64,000 nucleotides of DNA. Origin: Mesocentrotus franciscanus (Eukaryota; Echinodermata; Echinoidea; Camarodonta; Strongylocentrotidae). The notes under the pieces were generated by a model, which saw only the letters and a list, made by a program, of their open reading frames with translations, did no database searches and was not told the origin of the DNA. How positions within the stretch are numbered: position 1 is the first letter of the stretch; the number at the start of each line of letters is the position of its first letter. A program made the translations under genes and the position numbers. Of this stretch, positions 10,257-24,400 are shown piece after piece. The DNA is taken from contig CP137669.1 in the NCBI GenBank assembly GCA_037976565.1, positions 36,854,912 to 36,918,911 on the forward strand. The letters are read 5' to 3'.

Positions 10257-13200
10257 CTGCACAAGTGAAAGAAAGAAAGAAAAAAAAAAAGGAATCGGGA
10301 GAGGGAGAGAAGGAGAAAAGGAATAGAGGATAAGCAGAAAGAAAATCAATGTAAAGGTCTTAACTGGATCAATATATTTATACAGACTTAATCATCATCA
10401 TCATCACATTATTAAATATTTAGCCTCAACTGTGCCTGGGAGGGGGAAAGGCGACCTGAATCAATGTAACCCTCTGGTCTCTCCAAATATTAGGGACTTT
10501 TAGATTTTACACGACGAGAACGTGGACTGCCACGGTGACATCCTTTTAAGTTAATGTGACGTCCTTTTAAGGCACTGCCGGGCACGGGCCAGTGCCTTGA
10601 AAGAATGGCACACGTTGCAGTCCACTACGTTGACGTGCAAATCTAAAAGTCCCTATTACTGATTGTGATGTGCAGGTGGACTACCACACTTATGAAATTG
10701 ATGATGCAATATACTGTAAATAGGCATATTATGTTGCAAAATATGTGGAGTAATTATGCTTTTTTCATTTTGTTATAGTGTGCATGTTATATTTTGGGGG
10801 ACTTTAGGGCTACTTGTGTCTATGCTTTCAAGTATGTAGGAGGAGCCATCAATAAATTGACACTGACTTCAACATGTCAATACTACATACATGCATTTTA
10901 AAGGGCCAATGCTTTCAACATTTCAATTTAATTTTATATATTTGAAAAGAAAAAACATAACAATTCTTCACAACTTGAAATAATTTCCCAATTCATTTTA
11001 CAAAGAATGTTACATTATATGCAATCACCCAAATGACTGTTTAATTTGATTACATTAGCCATATTATGGCATGTCTGACTCTACATATAATGCTTCCTAT
11101 ACCTGCAGAAAAGACACATATAACAGCTACATCTATATTTGGGATAATTACATGTATTATGTCAAAGTCTTGGGTATTTTCTATTTAACTGCTGGTCAGG
11201 TATTCTAAAACAGAAGGAAATTTTGGTAAAAACGTGAAGAAACAAAATCAAAATGAAGGCACTACACACAGTTCATCATATTTTTAGGTGATACCAAACA
11301 TGTATGTACACAATAATGTGTCCGAAACTATTAATAAGTATATTTTGTGTGTACTTGCTTGAATGATCTTTAAAAAAAACATATTTCAATTTGTCTATTG
11401 CAAGTCATGCAATATATGACCAGCGTGGTTGTCCTTTAATGCACACCAGACAGAGTGCCTTTAATGCACATCAGACAGAGTACTGTCAACCCTATCTTGC
11501 TTCTGTTTGCTTCTAATCCCCTTCCAAGGTTGAATGACCTCGGTCTAACAATAGGTGATAAGATGCCTCCAAAAGACAGACAGGTAGACTGATTACACAC
11601 AATGAAGACTTAAATAGCCTTGAAACTCCCCCAATCCTAAAAGACGAGTTCATAAAAACAACTGTAGGACAATGCTCATGTGCTGGGCTCTTCCACCAGC
11701 ATGACTTGGCCCATAAGTTTAAACCACGCCCACTTATCGGGTATCAAGTAGTGTGTATGTGTGTGTGTGTGAAATGGCAACATATCATATGAGATGGACT
11801 TTACATGTAGTCTGCATGTATAGACTCTGGCTTTCTGCATTTTAAAGAAGTCCAATGTGTCTTGAGTGAAGCCTAAACTTACTCACGATGGAGCAGCTAC
11901 AGCACAAGGCCTTTGTCACTTTATATAAATCATGCTGTCATTTTCATTATTCATTATTGTGTAATGAACTGATGTGTTACAAAATTTATTTGGTAAGGAT
12001 ATCAATATTTCAGAAGTAAAGACAGCCTACAGTACTTGCCATATATCTTAGAAATGATATGCTCATTCATACAAATATTTCAGTCAATTTCTGTACATCA
12101 TGAACCATAGTGTAATGAACCGAATTCTCTATTAGTGATTAGTATATTTCTAAATGAAATAGTCACCTCTCCATTTATATCACAATTCATATAAATTGTT
12201 ATTTGCTTTATTGAAATTCCAATTTCACTCATGCACAATATGCTGGGGCAAGACTTGAAAGTAAAACAATACCACCTTTTTTCAATGGGTGGTAAATAAC
12301 CACCTGGTTAATTGGTTATTGACCTTCACATCAGAAAGGTCAAATCAGGTCACACTGCTAACAAAGGCTGTAGCTGAACAGCTGAAAATTACAGTAGTAA
12401 ATTGCATTGATATGAACATTTTGACTCTCAAATACCATCTTCTTCCTTGTTTTTACAATGAACTGCTGCTAAAATATTTTTTGGGGGAATTCTAATTTAT
12501 ACTTCCGGACTCTGCCAACTAAAACACACTACATAATGCACCAAGAAAAATGTCTAGATACTCACTTTGTTGTTCTAATGTTTGGTTTTGCTTTTTCAAG
12601 TCGTCTATATCAGTTTGATGCGAGTTATTTTTCCTCCTCATGAATTGAATGTAATCTGTTGCTTTGTTGAGAATCTGCGCCCTGGATGCCTGTTGAGTGA
12701 AAAATATTAAAGCACATGTATTAATGATTATTATGATTATCATTTTTATTTTCTATTCAACTTTCATTGTTTTAAACTTTTACCATCAACACGAGCATGA
12801 GAACAAACAGATCAATATTTCCTTCAATTTCTACTATTAAATTTCACAATTTTTGAGAAGAATCTGCATAGTCAAATCAATTTCTTTTTATTCTCACATC
12901 TTAATTCATTTCACAAATATCTAATTAGTCACTGTCCTCCCTCTTTGTAGCCCCCTTGTATGTTCCTCTATTACTTCTTTTCATTATCAAATTTAACCAA
13001 ACTCTATACTCCCTTCCTAATTTGTTCATCCAACCTTTTCTGACACTATTTTTTTATTGCAATCCACACTTGAAGACACATGAGCACTATTTGTTTTCAT
13101 TTCACTACAAATCGTATTTCAAAATTCAAATTTACTCTAAATATGAAGGTATTTGTGAATTACTGAATTACATAAATTTTCCAATTTTAAGAAGTCTCCA

Positions 13201-15437
13201 GTGACTGGATTTGGAATTCCCCACCATCCATCTGTTTGCTTTGCTTCACCTTCTGGGTCTAATTATGAAAGGCAAACATTTGAGTCACCAGCTATTGCAA
13301 AATGATACCAATTTTATTTCATTAAAACTCAAGGGGGAACTTGTCAAATTTAGCCCACGCCATGGTTGTACCATTGCATGACCTTACTTATGCACTGTTG
13401 CACAATTCAACAGAGTAGTGGGCAGACAATAGATAAACGTGACGTATGACCAGACTTCCAATTTTAGGTGATGAATGCACTGTAGTTAACATTTTGTTCT
13501 ATTTTCATGTTGTTTACAAATTGTATAGTGACTAGTCAGACCATGTTACTTCCTACTAATGATTTTGATACATAACCACAATTTCCAGCACTTCCATGAG
13601 TAATGCCTGAAGCTTTGAACTAGGTTAAAGCTAATCTTGAGCTTTGGTATGGGAATCGTATGTTGAGAGAACATGGCTATAATTCATTCTGGATTGCTAA
13701 CCCTGCAGTAGATACATTGTTTGACCCAGTAAAATAAAAACAAACTCACAAAAACTTGCTGCAAATCATCAATTAAAAAAAAACACAACTCTCATCTGCA
13801 CATAGTGACCTATGTTAAACACATGGTGTCTGGCCTACTTACCTTGATTTCCTTATCTTTCTATGCACATTACTCAGCCACTATACATTTTCTACCAAAA
13901 TCGTTTGGTACATGTCATTTATTTGTAATCTACATGTATTTGAACATTTAGTGTAAGTTTGGTTAGATTCTGTGAGAATTTATTTTCAATCATTATCAGA
14001 ACTCAAGCTTATATCTAATTTCTGCAACAAGCTCTTTAAAAAAAAAAAATTCAGGAGCAAATCAATCTCTTCCCCTATTCTGCAAGCAGACTCTAATTTG
14101 ACACTTTACCACAATTCCTAAAGCCTTGCGCAGAGCCTAACTTTGTCAGTCTCTGGCTTTTTGCGTCAGATAAGATTCAGTACAGAGCCTATAGTGTGCA
14201 GTAGACCATGCAATTAGCATAGTCTCACAGTATAGACACCAATACATGTAAGGGTTTGTACCTACATGTACAAACTACTTTAAACCGTTTTCTTACAGTG
14301 ACTCATTATGGCATGATACATACACTCACCTTTTCCCCCTGGAGGTTTGGTACGGAATCCCTAAGCATGCTGAAACTATCCTTGATGTGGTCTCTCCTCT
14401 TGCGCTCTAAGGCATTGTGGTGCGCCCTCTTCTCTGCCTAAAAACAGAATAAATTATTGAAAAGAGCATCTTAAGTACAGAACGCTAAACATTATGTCTG
14501 GTCTTAGTAATGTTAAAGGGATAGTTGAGTTCTTGTTTCAGACCGCAAATGCCTTCAAATTGCATGGTTATTGCTCTTTTTCTTATTTATGACATTTCTA
14601 GTGCTCTTTAAGGACCTAAAATTGCTATGAAGGTCATTTTAGACCCCAAAATGTGTGAAATTTAGCCAATACGATCATACCAATTCAGCTCCACTTTAAA
14701 AAATAATATGGTGACCGTTAATTAATTAATTAATTAATTAATAATAACAATACACGGGCCGGCTGGTTGTGCGTATTATAACCAACACGAAAAAGCCCAA
14801 CATCGGCATTGGCTGGAATAAAACATATAAGGCGCTATCTCGTTTTTTCAACGGCTGGTTCAAATTATTGAATATTTGTGGGGCACCACAAATATTAGAA
14901 ATCGTTATATTTATGGATATTTTAGCCATTTCTGTACCGATTTTGATCAAACAAATGATTTTGTCATTTAAATTGTATGGTCTTTCAAATTTGACACTCA
15001 GTTTTTCATTATCTCACAAAAAATATTTTGTGTAGCGCCCTCTGCAACAGAACTCAACTATCCCTTCAAGGTCCAGCATATTGTTAAAAAGTCGGATTAT
15101 CAGACATTTCATCCTCCATTCACACTGAAGACACTAATGGTTTTTGGGACATAAAAATGTTCATCTTATCTTGTGCATCTACGTAAACCTAATGTGAAAA
15201 TTACAACTACCCTTTTACATTTCAAAGAAACAGGCCTTAAAATCTGTGATGACTATCAATTTTCCGTCTTTCTTGAATGATTCATTATCAATGCTGATTG
15301 GCACTCATTCAAAGTCCACCATACGCATTGGAATGTATAGTAAAACCGGAAGGAAGGTAATTACAATTTATGTCACATCATTATCACCTAATTTACAACT
15401 GTACACATTGGCAAATTGTAAGCAAGGGCTTGAAGGG

Positions 15438-15472
<35 letters not shown>

Positions 15473-18400
15473 GCACACACACAGGTTCATGACACATTTA
15501 CGTTGTGAATTACTATTTCCATAACACTAGACACTATGCTAGTAATCATCTTCAAGTGTAATAAGCATTAATATACAAGAGTACTACCAACAAGTTGTGA
15601 ATTTGAGAGAGGTTGAACAGAAGGCCTGTATGTAGACCTACATTGTCAGTCTATGCATAAAGCAGAAATTGAAGAATCTGAGACAAGTAGGCCTACAGAT
15701 GCTTGTGTCAATATGCTAAACCTAGCGAGCTAGCCCCTTCTGTGACCCACAACAGCCAACGCAAGTACATGTAGGTCAGAGAAACAGGGAGGCAAAAAAT
15801 AATAATGAATGCTCCAATTACAACTGCAAGGTTTCGCTGTCAGAAACCTACATGTCAGCTCTAGGAGCTCTACTCCATCCTTAACACTTGTGGGGGAATC
15901 GGAGAGGTCACATTAGTCTCAATTATCAGTCCAATTGTTAATAATCTTGTAATAACTCTCAATTTTCCTAACTTGTAGATCAAAAATAAATAGAAGTTTC
16001 TTTTGCACGGCTTCGTACGTGGTAATCCTGCTAGCATGGGTTGTACAATTTTCTACAACATCATATATTTAATATATTTAATATAGTAGTTTTAACTACA
16101 TTCATGAAAGGGCCTGGGGTTGAAAGACTAATGTCATCATGGCCGACCTGGAGCCAAATTACACATGGGAGTTGGATGTGACCCAACTGGAGGTTCACTG
16201 AAAGGTCATGTGACAAGCTCAAAAACAATTTCTGTTGTCTCGGTTTATGTCACGCCTGACTAGTTAAGAATATAACTGTTGAGTGGCTACGCTAGCTTCC
16301 ATTCACCGCTTCCATTTTGATGTAATTACTCCCAGGTCATTTAGATCGTGAAAGCTCAGCGGTCCATTTGGACTCTCCAAGCAAAATATTTATCTGCGTG
16401 TCTCCCCAGTTGATTTATCAATCATCATCAGCATCGCATTGAACCATAATGCAGGGTTTGACATTCAATCAGAAATAATGATCTTTCTTTCATGAAGAAT
16501 AGGATAAAAACAATTTTTGGTCTAGAATGAATTATCTTTAGAAATGAAATGAAGAGGAAATTAGTCATTCATAAAGTACTTTACTCTGCAGTAAAGAAAA
16601 TATTCAAAATATTGAGAAAAGGAGGATCATGATAGCATTCATCCAGAAAACTGTTGAATGTCTCTGCATTTGCAACTATACATGTAGGATCTTGTGAAGG
16701 CAGTCAGGAATAAACAATGCCTTGTAGCAAAAGGCCTATATGAAAACTCTTTCACACTATATTGATTTTTTTTTAAGGGGGTGGATGGTGGGTTAAAATC
16801 AGATTTTATCTTTACACAACAACAGTCTCCATGACAGACTCAAGTTACAGTGTATGTGCTACAGAAGAAAAAAAAGTTGGCTTCAGCAACAACTTAACTA
16901 GCTCCATGATGTTCGTGGGAAATATGGCATTAAAAATCCTCCCAGGGCCTCCATCATCTACATGTGTACAGAATTGTTAGTCTACAACCAAAATAGTTCA
17001 GACCCCCTGCAATGTGTATCTGAAGTGAAAGAGGGTGTGTGCCTGAAGATTATCCTCACGGCTCACGATTACATCCAAAGCCGAAAGACTGGTATCATGC
17101 TTTAAGATGGAAGTCATGTTTAAACGATTTCATGAAACGAGCTTAAGATCGAACCGTGTTTACGACACACATGTTTGTGAATTTGATATCAAAAGTAACA
17201 AGACATTAAAATTGACAGCTGATGAACTATCTCATGAATTCTTCAGTGTATGTTAGATTGTTTGTTTGTTTGTTTTTCCAACTTGATACCTTTCATAGCC
17301 CCATTCTGGCATGAAAAAAAAAATCTTATGACGACAACCTATATCATTCCCAATTTACAGCACTAGCATTCACATTGGACCTGTATGTACATGTAAATAG
17401 TGTATAAATGGTACTTAGAGAGAAACACATAATGTCACATATCATGTAACCCCTAACCGAGACTTTTAATGAACAATTAATGACTAAATGGGATTTCCGA
17501 CTGTGACTAATTCCAGGAAAATACTGCCAAAACAGAAATACAGTATGATCTTGATAATTAATGCTAATCTGAGAGGTCTGCCATTCATATTTATTTCATG
17601 TAGTCTCACCGAACAAACTTTTTATTAAGAAATGAAAAGGAAGAATGTGTACGAACGACCACATCACCTACACATCAGGGCCCTGTTTCATAAAACATGT
17701 AATCAATAACAAATGCCAAATGTGCTTTCAGCCAATCAAATGCCACAATTTCAGTAGCTTATAACAATTATTGTAACTTGTTATTGATAACAAGTTTTAT
17801 GAAATAGGGTCCTGATACTTTACATGTAGTATTGTAAAAACATATACAGATATATATGTACATGTTTGTAATGCATCCTGAAAATGAATCTCCAAGCAAA
17901 ACAAGTTGATATTTTTCACATAGGGTACTTGTTGCAGAGTACTGGTTTAATTCATGATGTGGCATTTAAGAGCAATTTCAATTAAAAAAAACTTTTAAGT
18001 AACTTTTGAAGCATGAAACTTTTGTGAATTTTAAATGATGGCCATTTTAGTTGGAAGAACTTTCAAGAATTGAAATCATTTCAGTGTTGTGACATGCATG
18101 ATTCATTCATTTTGCAGCATAACATTTCAAATATCTGGACCAATCCCCAAAGTTTTTTTTTATTTCAAAGTACGGTTAACCTTTCCTTTGCACAAGTTCC
18201 AACTTGCACAATCGCTTGTTTGCCATGCATGTCGATTTGCACAAAACAATTGGCATCAATTGACTGAAGGTTTGCTTTATGCAACACAAAAGTTTTGCAA
18301 AAATTAACAATTTCAGGGGGGTGTTTCACAAAGATCCTAAGTCGAACTTAACTAAGTTGGACTTAAATATTATGGAGAGCCATTTGTAGCCATAAAATAA

Positions 18401-21400
18401 ATATATTCAAAAGCAAAAATTCAAGTATTTTAGACTTTTCATAAATTCCACATCAAGAACATGAAATCTCCTTGCCTTTTAAAATAACTTTTACAAAATA
18501 TTTTCAAAGATGCTAATGGCTTTCCATAATTGTTAAGTCCAACTTAGAGATAAGTTCAACTTAGGATCTTTGTGAAACACCCACTGGTCTTTATTATATA
18601 GCTTTACATGTATGTCATATACTGTAGCTTTATTACAACCCTTCTAACACCTGCATATATTATTTTAAAACTAGACATCTTGAAATAACCTTGAATCCAT
18701 TGGTATAACTATCCTATGAGAAATGCAGTGTGGCACAGGGAGATCATTTCCATGGCACATAAAAGAGTTGAGGACTTCTTTTAGCTTTTCAAAATTTATC
18801 ATAAAAAAGAAAATTAAAATTCACATACCATTTTTCAAAATAGGGTGGACGAGATATAAATGTCTATTACATTCTGTGTACAATATATCGAGTCTCCTCC
18901 AGCTTTAGTTGGGAGAAAAAAGAATTTTACACTCCCTGAAGTAGCAACATGACATGCACAGAAAAGGGAATACAAAATATTCTACACATGTTCTTAATAG
19001 CCTTAGATTTGTCGGTTGCAAATCATGCATTAAATATCAACCCCATAAAAAGTAAATCTCCCTCTGCAAAACAAAATAACATTGTGCATGTTGTTGGTAG
19101 GATTTCTTGAGGCAACGTCAGTGTGCGTGCTCAAGTCCTTGTTCTGAACAGTGAAACTGGATAAGGTTTCCTAGTAAACTACAGTTTTGTGGAATATAGG
19201 ATATTCCCTACCTAACCACAAATTGGTTCATGTTTCTACTCTGTAGTTTAGCAGGTATGAAACTTAGAATTCCCTTTTCATAACAGTCATTAGCATGAGG
19301 GATCATTATGAAGATGTGAGAAGAGAATGATGACCCTTCTCTCACATTAAATGTGTATTGTTATCACTCTAATGCTAATTTTAATTAAAATGACCAGTTT
19401 TAAGAGGACTTGAAATATTGATTGTTAGTTAGGGATCTTAAGGGCATTGCCTCCCAGTGTAACATGCGATACATGTAGTCAATGCCCTCCTGGCTAACAA
19501 ACAATGTATGTCAGAAATATAATTTTTTTCTTCAATATTGGCAGGCCCATGTCCCCTTAATATAGTCGTACTAAATGCTACTTAGGACAAGCCCTTCTCT
19601 CTTTTTTATTTCTTTTGAAGGACATGTATACTTTGGGCCACGTATCTATTGCCACAGTGTACACTGTACATGTACTGTAGGCCAACCCCTGTATTTTGTA
19701 GGAGCATCACCGACATTTCTCTAGTACAGCCCTTTCGATTTACCACTGATAGCTGGGGGGAGTACAAATGTTAGGATACCGGTACTGATGCGTTTACCAT
19801 ACAGAAATCCAGGTGACACAATAATTCATCAGACAGTGGAAAAATACAACCTGGACAGTGAGTGATATTAACTCTGGAAAGCTCCAAAAAGAGCTATGGA
19901 AAACTCAAAATAAGCTCTTATATAAACAATCAAAAATGCTTATCACGGAATGTCACTATCATTATTGCAAACCGCAAATTGGCTCCCATGGACAAAAAAA
20001 TGTAATTTTTATGCTAGATGTGCTAACAAACGGTCCAGATTTTTGTTCACACTAATGAGTGCGCTTTCGAATACAGAGTCAAGACTTTTTTTATGAAGCT
20101 CTGTATTATTTTGAGATGAAATCAATATCCTTGATCAATAAGTCGATAAACTATGGACTAATTTTTTATAATTCATTTTATTTATAATTAAACAAGGTAT
20201 CAACCTTTATCATTAAAGGGCCCATGACATCGAAATACAAGTGAATTCCTGTTGGTGTGCAGTCCTGCATACATCTCATATTTTGATATGTAAACTTCTG
20301 AATTTGTTTCATAGATTTTTAAATATTTTTTGAAATATTTGTTTTCAAACTTGCTAAGCTCCACCCCAAAACCTCCAGATCTCATTCCCCTTGTGACATC
20401 ATCTGTCAGTCATCAATGAGCTAACTTGAAAAAGTGGCATGTAAGTTTGCAGAAGTCGACCACCTGTTACAATACGTAATACAATAGCAACATACAAGTT
20501 GCTATGTCAGACATGCTGTAGCATCACCAGGAAGACAAAGGCAATGATGATGTATTGTACATATGTATGGAAGCATGCAATTCTATTATGAACGTGTGCT
20601 AAGCGTGGGGAAATTACATACCATTGTCTATTGTAGAATATTAGTTTAGTCTGACATGTCTGACATAGCAACTTATATGTTGCTATTGTTTGTGGTATTG
20701 TAACAGGTGGTCAACTTTGGCAAAGTTACATGCCACTTTCTCAAGTTAGCTCATTGATGACTGACAGATGATGTCACAAGGGGAATGAGATCTGGAGGTT
20801 TTAGGTGGAGCTTAGCAAGTTTAAAAACAAATATTTCAAAAAATATTTAAAAATCTATGAAACAAATTCAGAAGTTTACATATCAAAATATGAGATGTAT
20901 GCAGGACTGCACATCAACAGGAATACACTTGTATTTCGATGTCATGGGCCCTTTAAAAAATATGAATGTACACCCTATTAATTCACTCCCAAAGATCGTA
21001 ACTTGGCAAAAAATGAATACCCTCACAATTCTAAATGATTGGCCTTCTGTCAGAAGTTGCTCCAGGTGAGTGGCTTGCTGCCAGCTGTTATATGCTTAAT
21101 CAATGGACAGGAGTTACTGAACAACGAGGGCATCCTTTCAAATACAACCAGCTTCATAAGGTCAAATCAATGAGAGGTCAAAATTGGAGGGGACACCTTC
21201 ACTCACACTTTCACGATACATTAACAACTACAGTCAAACCTGTCTATAGCGACCGCCCAAGGGAAACACAAAAAGTGGTCATTGTAGACAGGTGGTCTTT
21301 GTGGACAGGTTCCTTTAGTACATGTTTCAATGAGAAACCATTTTCAAGGGAAACAAAAAATGTGGTCCTTGTAGACAGGTGGTCTTTGTAGACAGGTGGT

Positions 21401-24400
21401 CACTAAAGCAGGTTTGACTGTATAGGGTTATATCATAGCTTATATATGATATGACATTGGAGTGTGTGAGCATTAGAATGGCCTCTTATGTTAGCCACAC
21501 ACACACACACACACACACACACGCATGTAGTGTCTATATTTCAGCTATCAAAATATGGCAAGAGTTGATGGCTTCAAAGTGTTTGTGAAAATAACTCTGT
21601 CAACACCATTTGAACAATCGTTGGCATTCCAGAATATAAGTTGATAAGTTGACCATAAGTATGATTCCTACATGTCATATTATGATATCCACAACGAAAA
21701 AAGATGTGCATCCATCGCAAATCATGCATCCCCCCAACCCCCCAGAGATTAGCCTATAATTGGAATTACCTCAATTGAGATTGGCAGTGTAAACATTAAT
21801 CATGATGGAAATGCCTTAATGCATAGCACTTACCAGTACATGCGTTAAATATTGACAATGGCAACCTTGAATGCGTATTTAGATGGGCTTGTCACATTTG
21901 CAGCAAAAGGATTTTCTAATTTCATTTCTATTGTAAGATGGGTCTAATTTCTAGGCTGAACGAATTTCATCTACAGCAGAAATGAGGGCTCCGTCATTGT
22001 AGTGCACTTTAAAACAATTATTTGATTTTCAATTTCCCAGAAATGCATATCATCACATTTTTTTCGCCCACATGCCATGTTGCCCTGATATCCAAAAAAA
22101 GTATTCAGTGTCCTCCATGGTAATTTCTGTAGTTACATTCCAATAGAGCAAAGTAAACATTTTAAGCCAGGAAATTGACTTTCAGTAAGATCAAACTAGT
22201 ATTGTTGGAATTGTATTGCGGACCAGTGCATGAAGGTCGAGCAAATAATCAGTTCATAAGCCAGATAATAGCTGTTTATCGTTCTTCCATCAACATTTTA
22301 ACAAATGAGAATTTTACTAATACTTTCATTCTAAATTCTACTTCTTTTAATCTTTTCCCCCAAATGCTCCGGCAGATGCCTGGGCCTGGCGAACTCAACA
22401 ACAAATCAAAATTTTGCGATATAAACATGCATGCAAGAGGTTAAAAACAAATTATGAGGAAGTCCCAAGTTTACTGGAAGAGTGCCATATTAAAACAGAA
22501 TTTACACAATACAAGAATACATACATGTAAGGTATACATGAATGTGGCTTGTGTATGTGTATCATTTTTTCCACTTCAAGGACATTTTCTTATGATATAA
22601 CTAATAATATAATATAAATGTGAACAAATTTGGGTAGTGTTTCAAGGAGAGACTTTTATAGCTGTAAAATTGTAAATGCAATAAAGTATGTATACTATAA
22701 CCCTAATGTACATGTACCGGGTATACAATGTATCTAATTAAAGTTGTCATCATAATTATAGGTGGATGGTTTTGTGTGTATGCTTGTACAGGAACTAAGC
22801 AATAAGGGCACAACGGCTTTAAGTCCTCTCTGAGGGACTTGGTAATGAGGATTAATACCTTATCGAAGGGCACTAGTGCATCAACTTAGTTTTAAATCCC
22901 AGGACCTCCCAGTTACGAGACCACTGCTCTTCCACTGAGCCATCGCGTCTCCAGCCCTCAAAAGACCAGTTTACTAATACATTCAAATTTATGGACGTTT
23001 CTTTCCTGGGGACCTAGTGACAATTTATTGCATTCACCTGTCCAGGTTTCATACAGTACTTGTTGCTTTGATAGGCAACATGGGGAAAGCTTTCAGGTTG
23101 TCATGTTTAAAATGTATGCATAAAAATTAACTACATGTATGTTTGTAAACCTGTCTATAGGGATCGTACACTTTGCTAGATGAATCCAGTGACCTATTTT
23201 TCTGCTCTAAAAATATTAGAGACAATGTCCACAAACAACTTGAATTAGTCTACAACAAATGGAGTGCTGACAAGCCAGGACTGTACATTTTTTATGTTTG
23301 GAGTTCGAGTGGAGGGGGCCCTTGGTAACATACATGTAAACAGTCAGATTTTCAATACACTTTCTACATGATTGATCAAGGATGACATGACAGAGACAAA
23401 TGTTTTGTCTGTATTAAAAGATACTATTGTCACTGAAAGTATATATACTATTACTTGTACTTGATTTTACACTTCAAATTAGGTAATGTTTTTAAAAAAT
23501 TTCTTAAAAAGAAATATCAACAAAGAAATATCAAATTAGAAATAAGATGCTGCCACTGCACAATACACCTTATAAAACTGCAATAATTACCTAAACACTG
23601 AGAGAAGGGAGCTATTTTGAGGAGGCGCAATAGCTCAGTTGGTAGAGCAGTGGTCTCGTAATCCGGCGACCCGGGTTCGAAACCAAGTCGATGCGCTCGT
23701 GCCCTTTGGTAAGGCATTAATCCTCATTACCAGATCCCTCAGAGAGGACCTTAAGCCGTCATTTATGCTTTCTTAGCAGTCAGGTAAAATAACCACTACT
23801 ACTACTACTTCTAGATCTGGGAAGCACCTAAAGAGCTAGTGGCTTGACATGAGTCAAGCCACTAAAGAGGCACTTGTGTTGAGGTCATGGGGAAAGGGGG
23901 CGGCAGATTCATTGGATGGATGGAATGCGTATGGAAGGGAGGATTATTTTCATATTCATGGTACCATCCCCTTGTCCCTTTTTTCACCATTTGAGACAGG
24001 GCACATGCCATCTCCTCTCCTGTTGCTACATGTACTGTACATCAATGGCCAGAGCAAACACACTACATGTACATGTATGTTGTTGAACAAGCAAATGATA
24101 AATTCACTTGCTTAATTGAAAAAGTAGTTTCATATGAATCTATACAAAATTATAACAAAATAAAATATAATAAAAAGATTTATTGAACTTCTCATTTTAA
24201 GGGAAGTGCATTGCATGTTTAAGCAAGTGATTGTAAGACCAACTTGCCCAATTTCTCAAGTGCAAATGGAAAACTCATCTTGTTCAATGTTATTTCTGAC
24301 TTTAATTGGTCAATTAATATTCTAAAAGCACTGCAATCAACCTTCACACATGTTTATGCAGGTACCCGGTATGAATTCCATCCAGAAAGCATTGGTGTCC

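Noticed and set aside
11433..11482. CRISPR-like repeat pair
   Set aside because: Directly adjacent duplication without spacers, in an animal genome.
20200..21069. Frames encoding similar peptides on opposite strands (20200-20385 and 20857-21069)
   Set aside because: They are the two arms of the foldback element read from each side.
23618..23691. Possible tRNA-Thr gene
   Set aside because: A and B boxes are good, but the acceptor stem does not pair and the same body follows in two other copies, so it is a SINE head.
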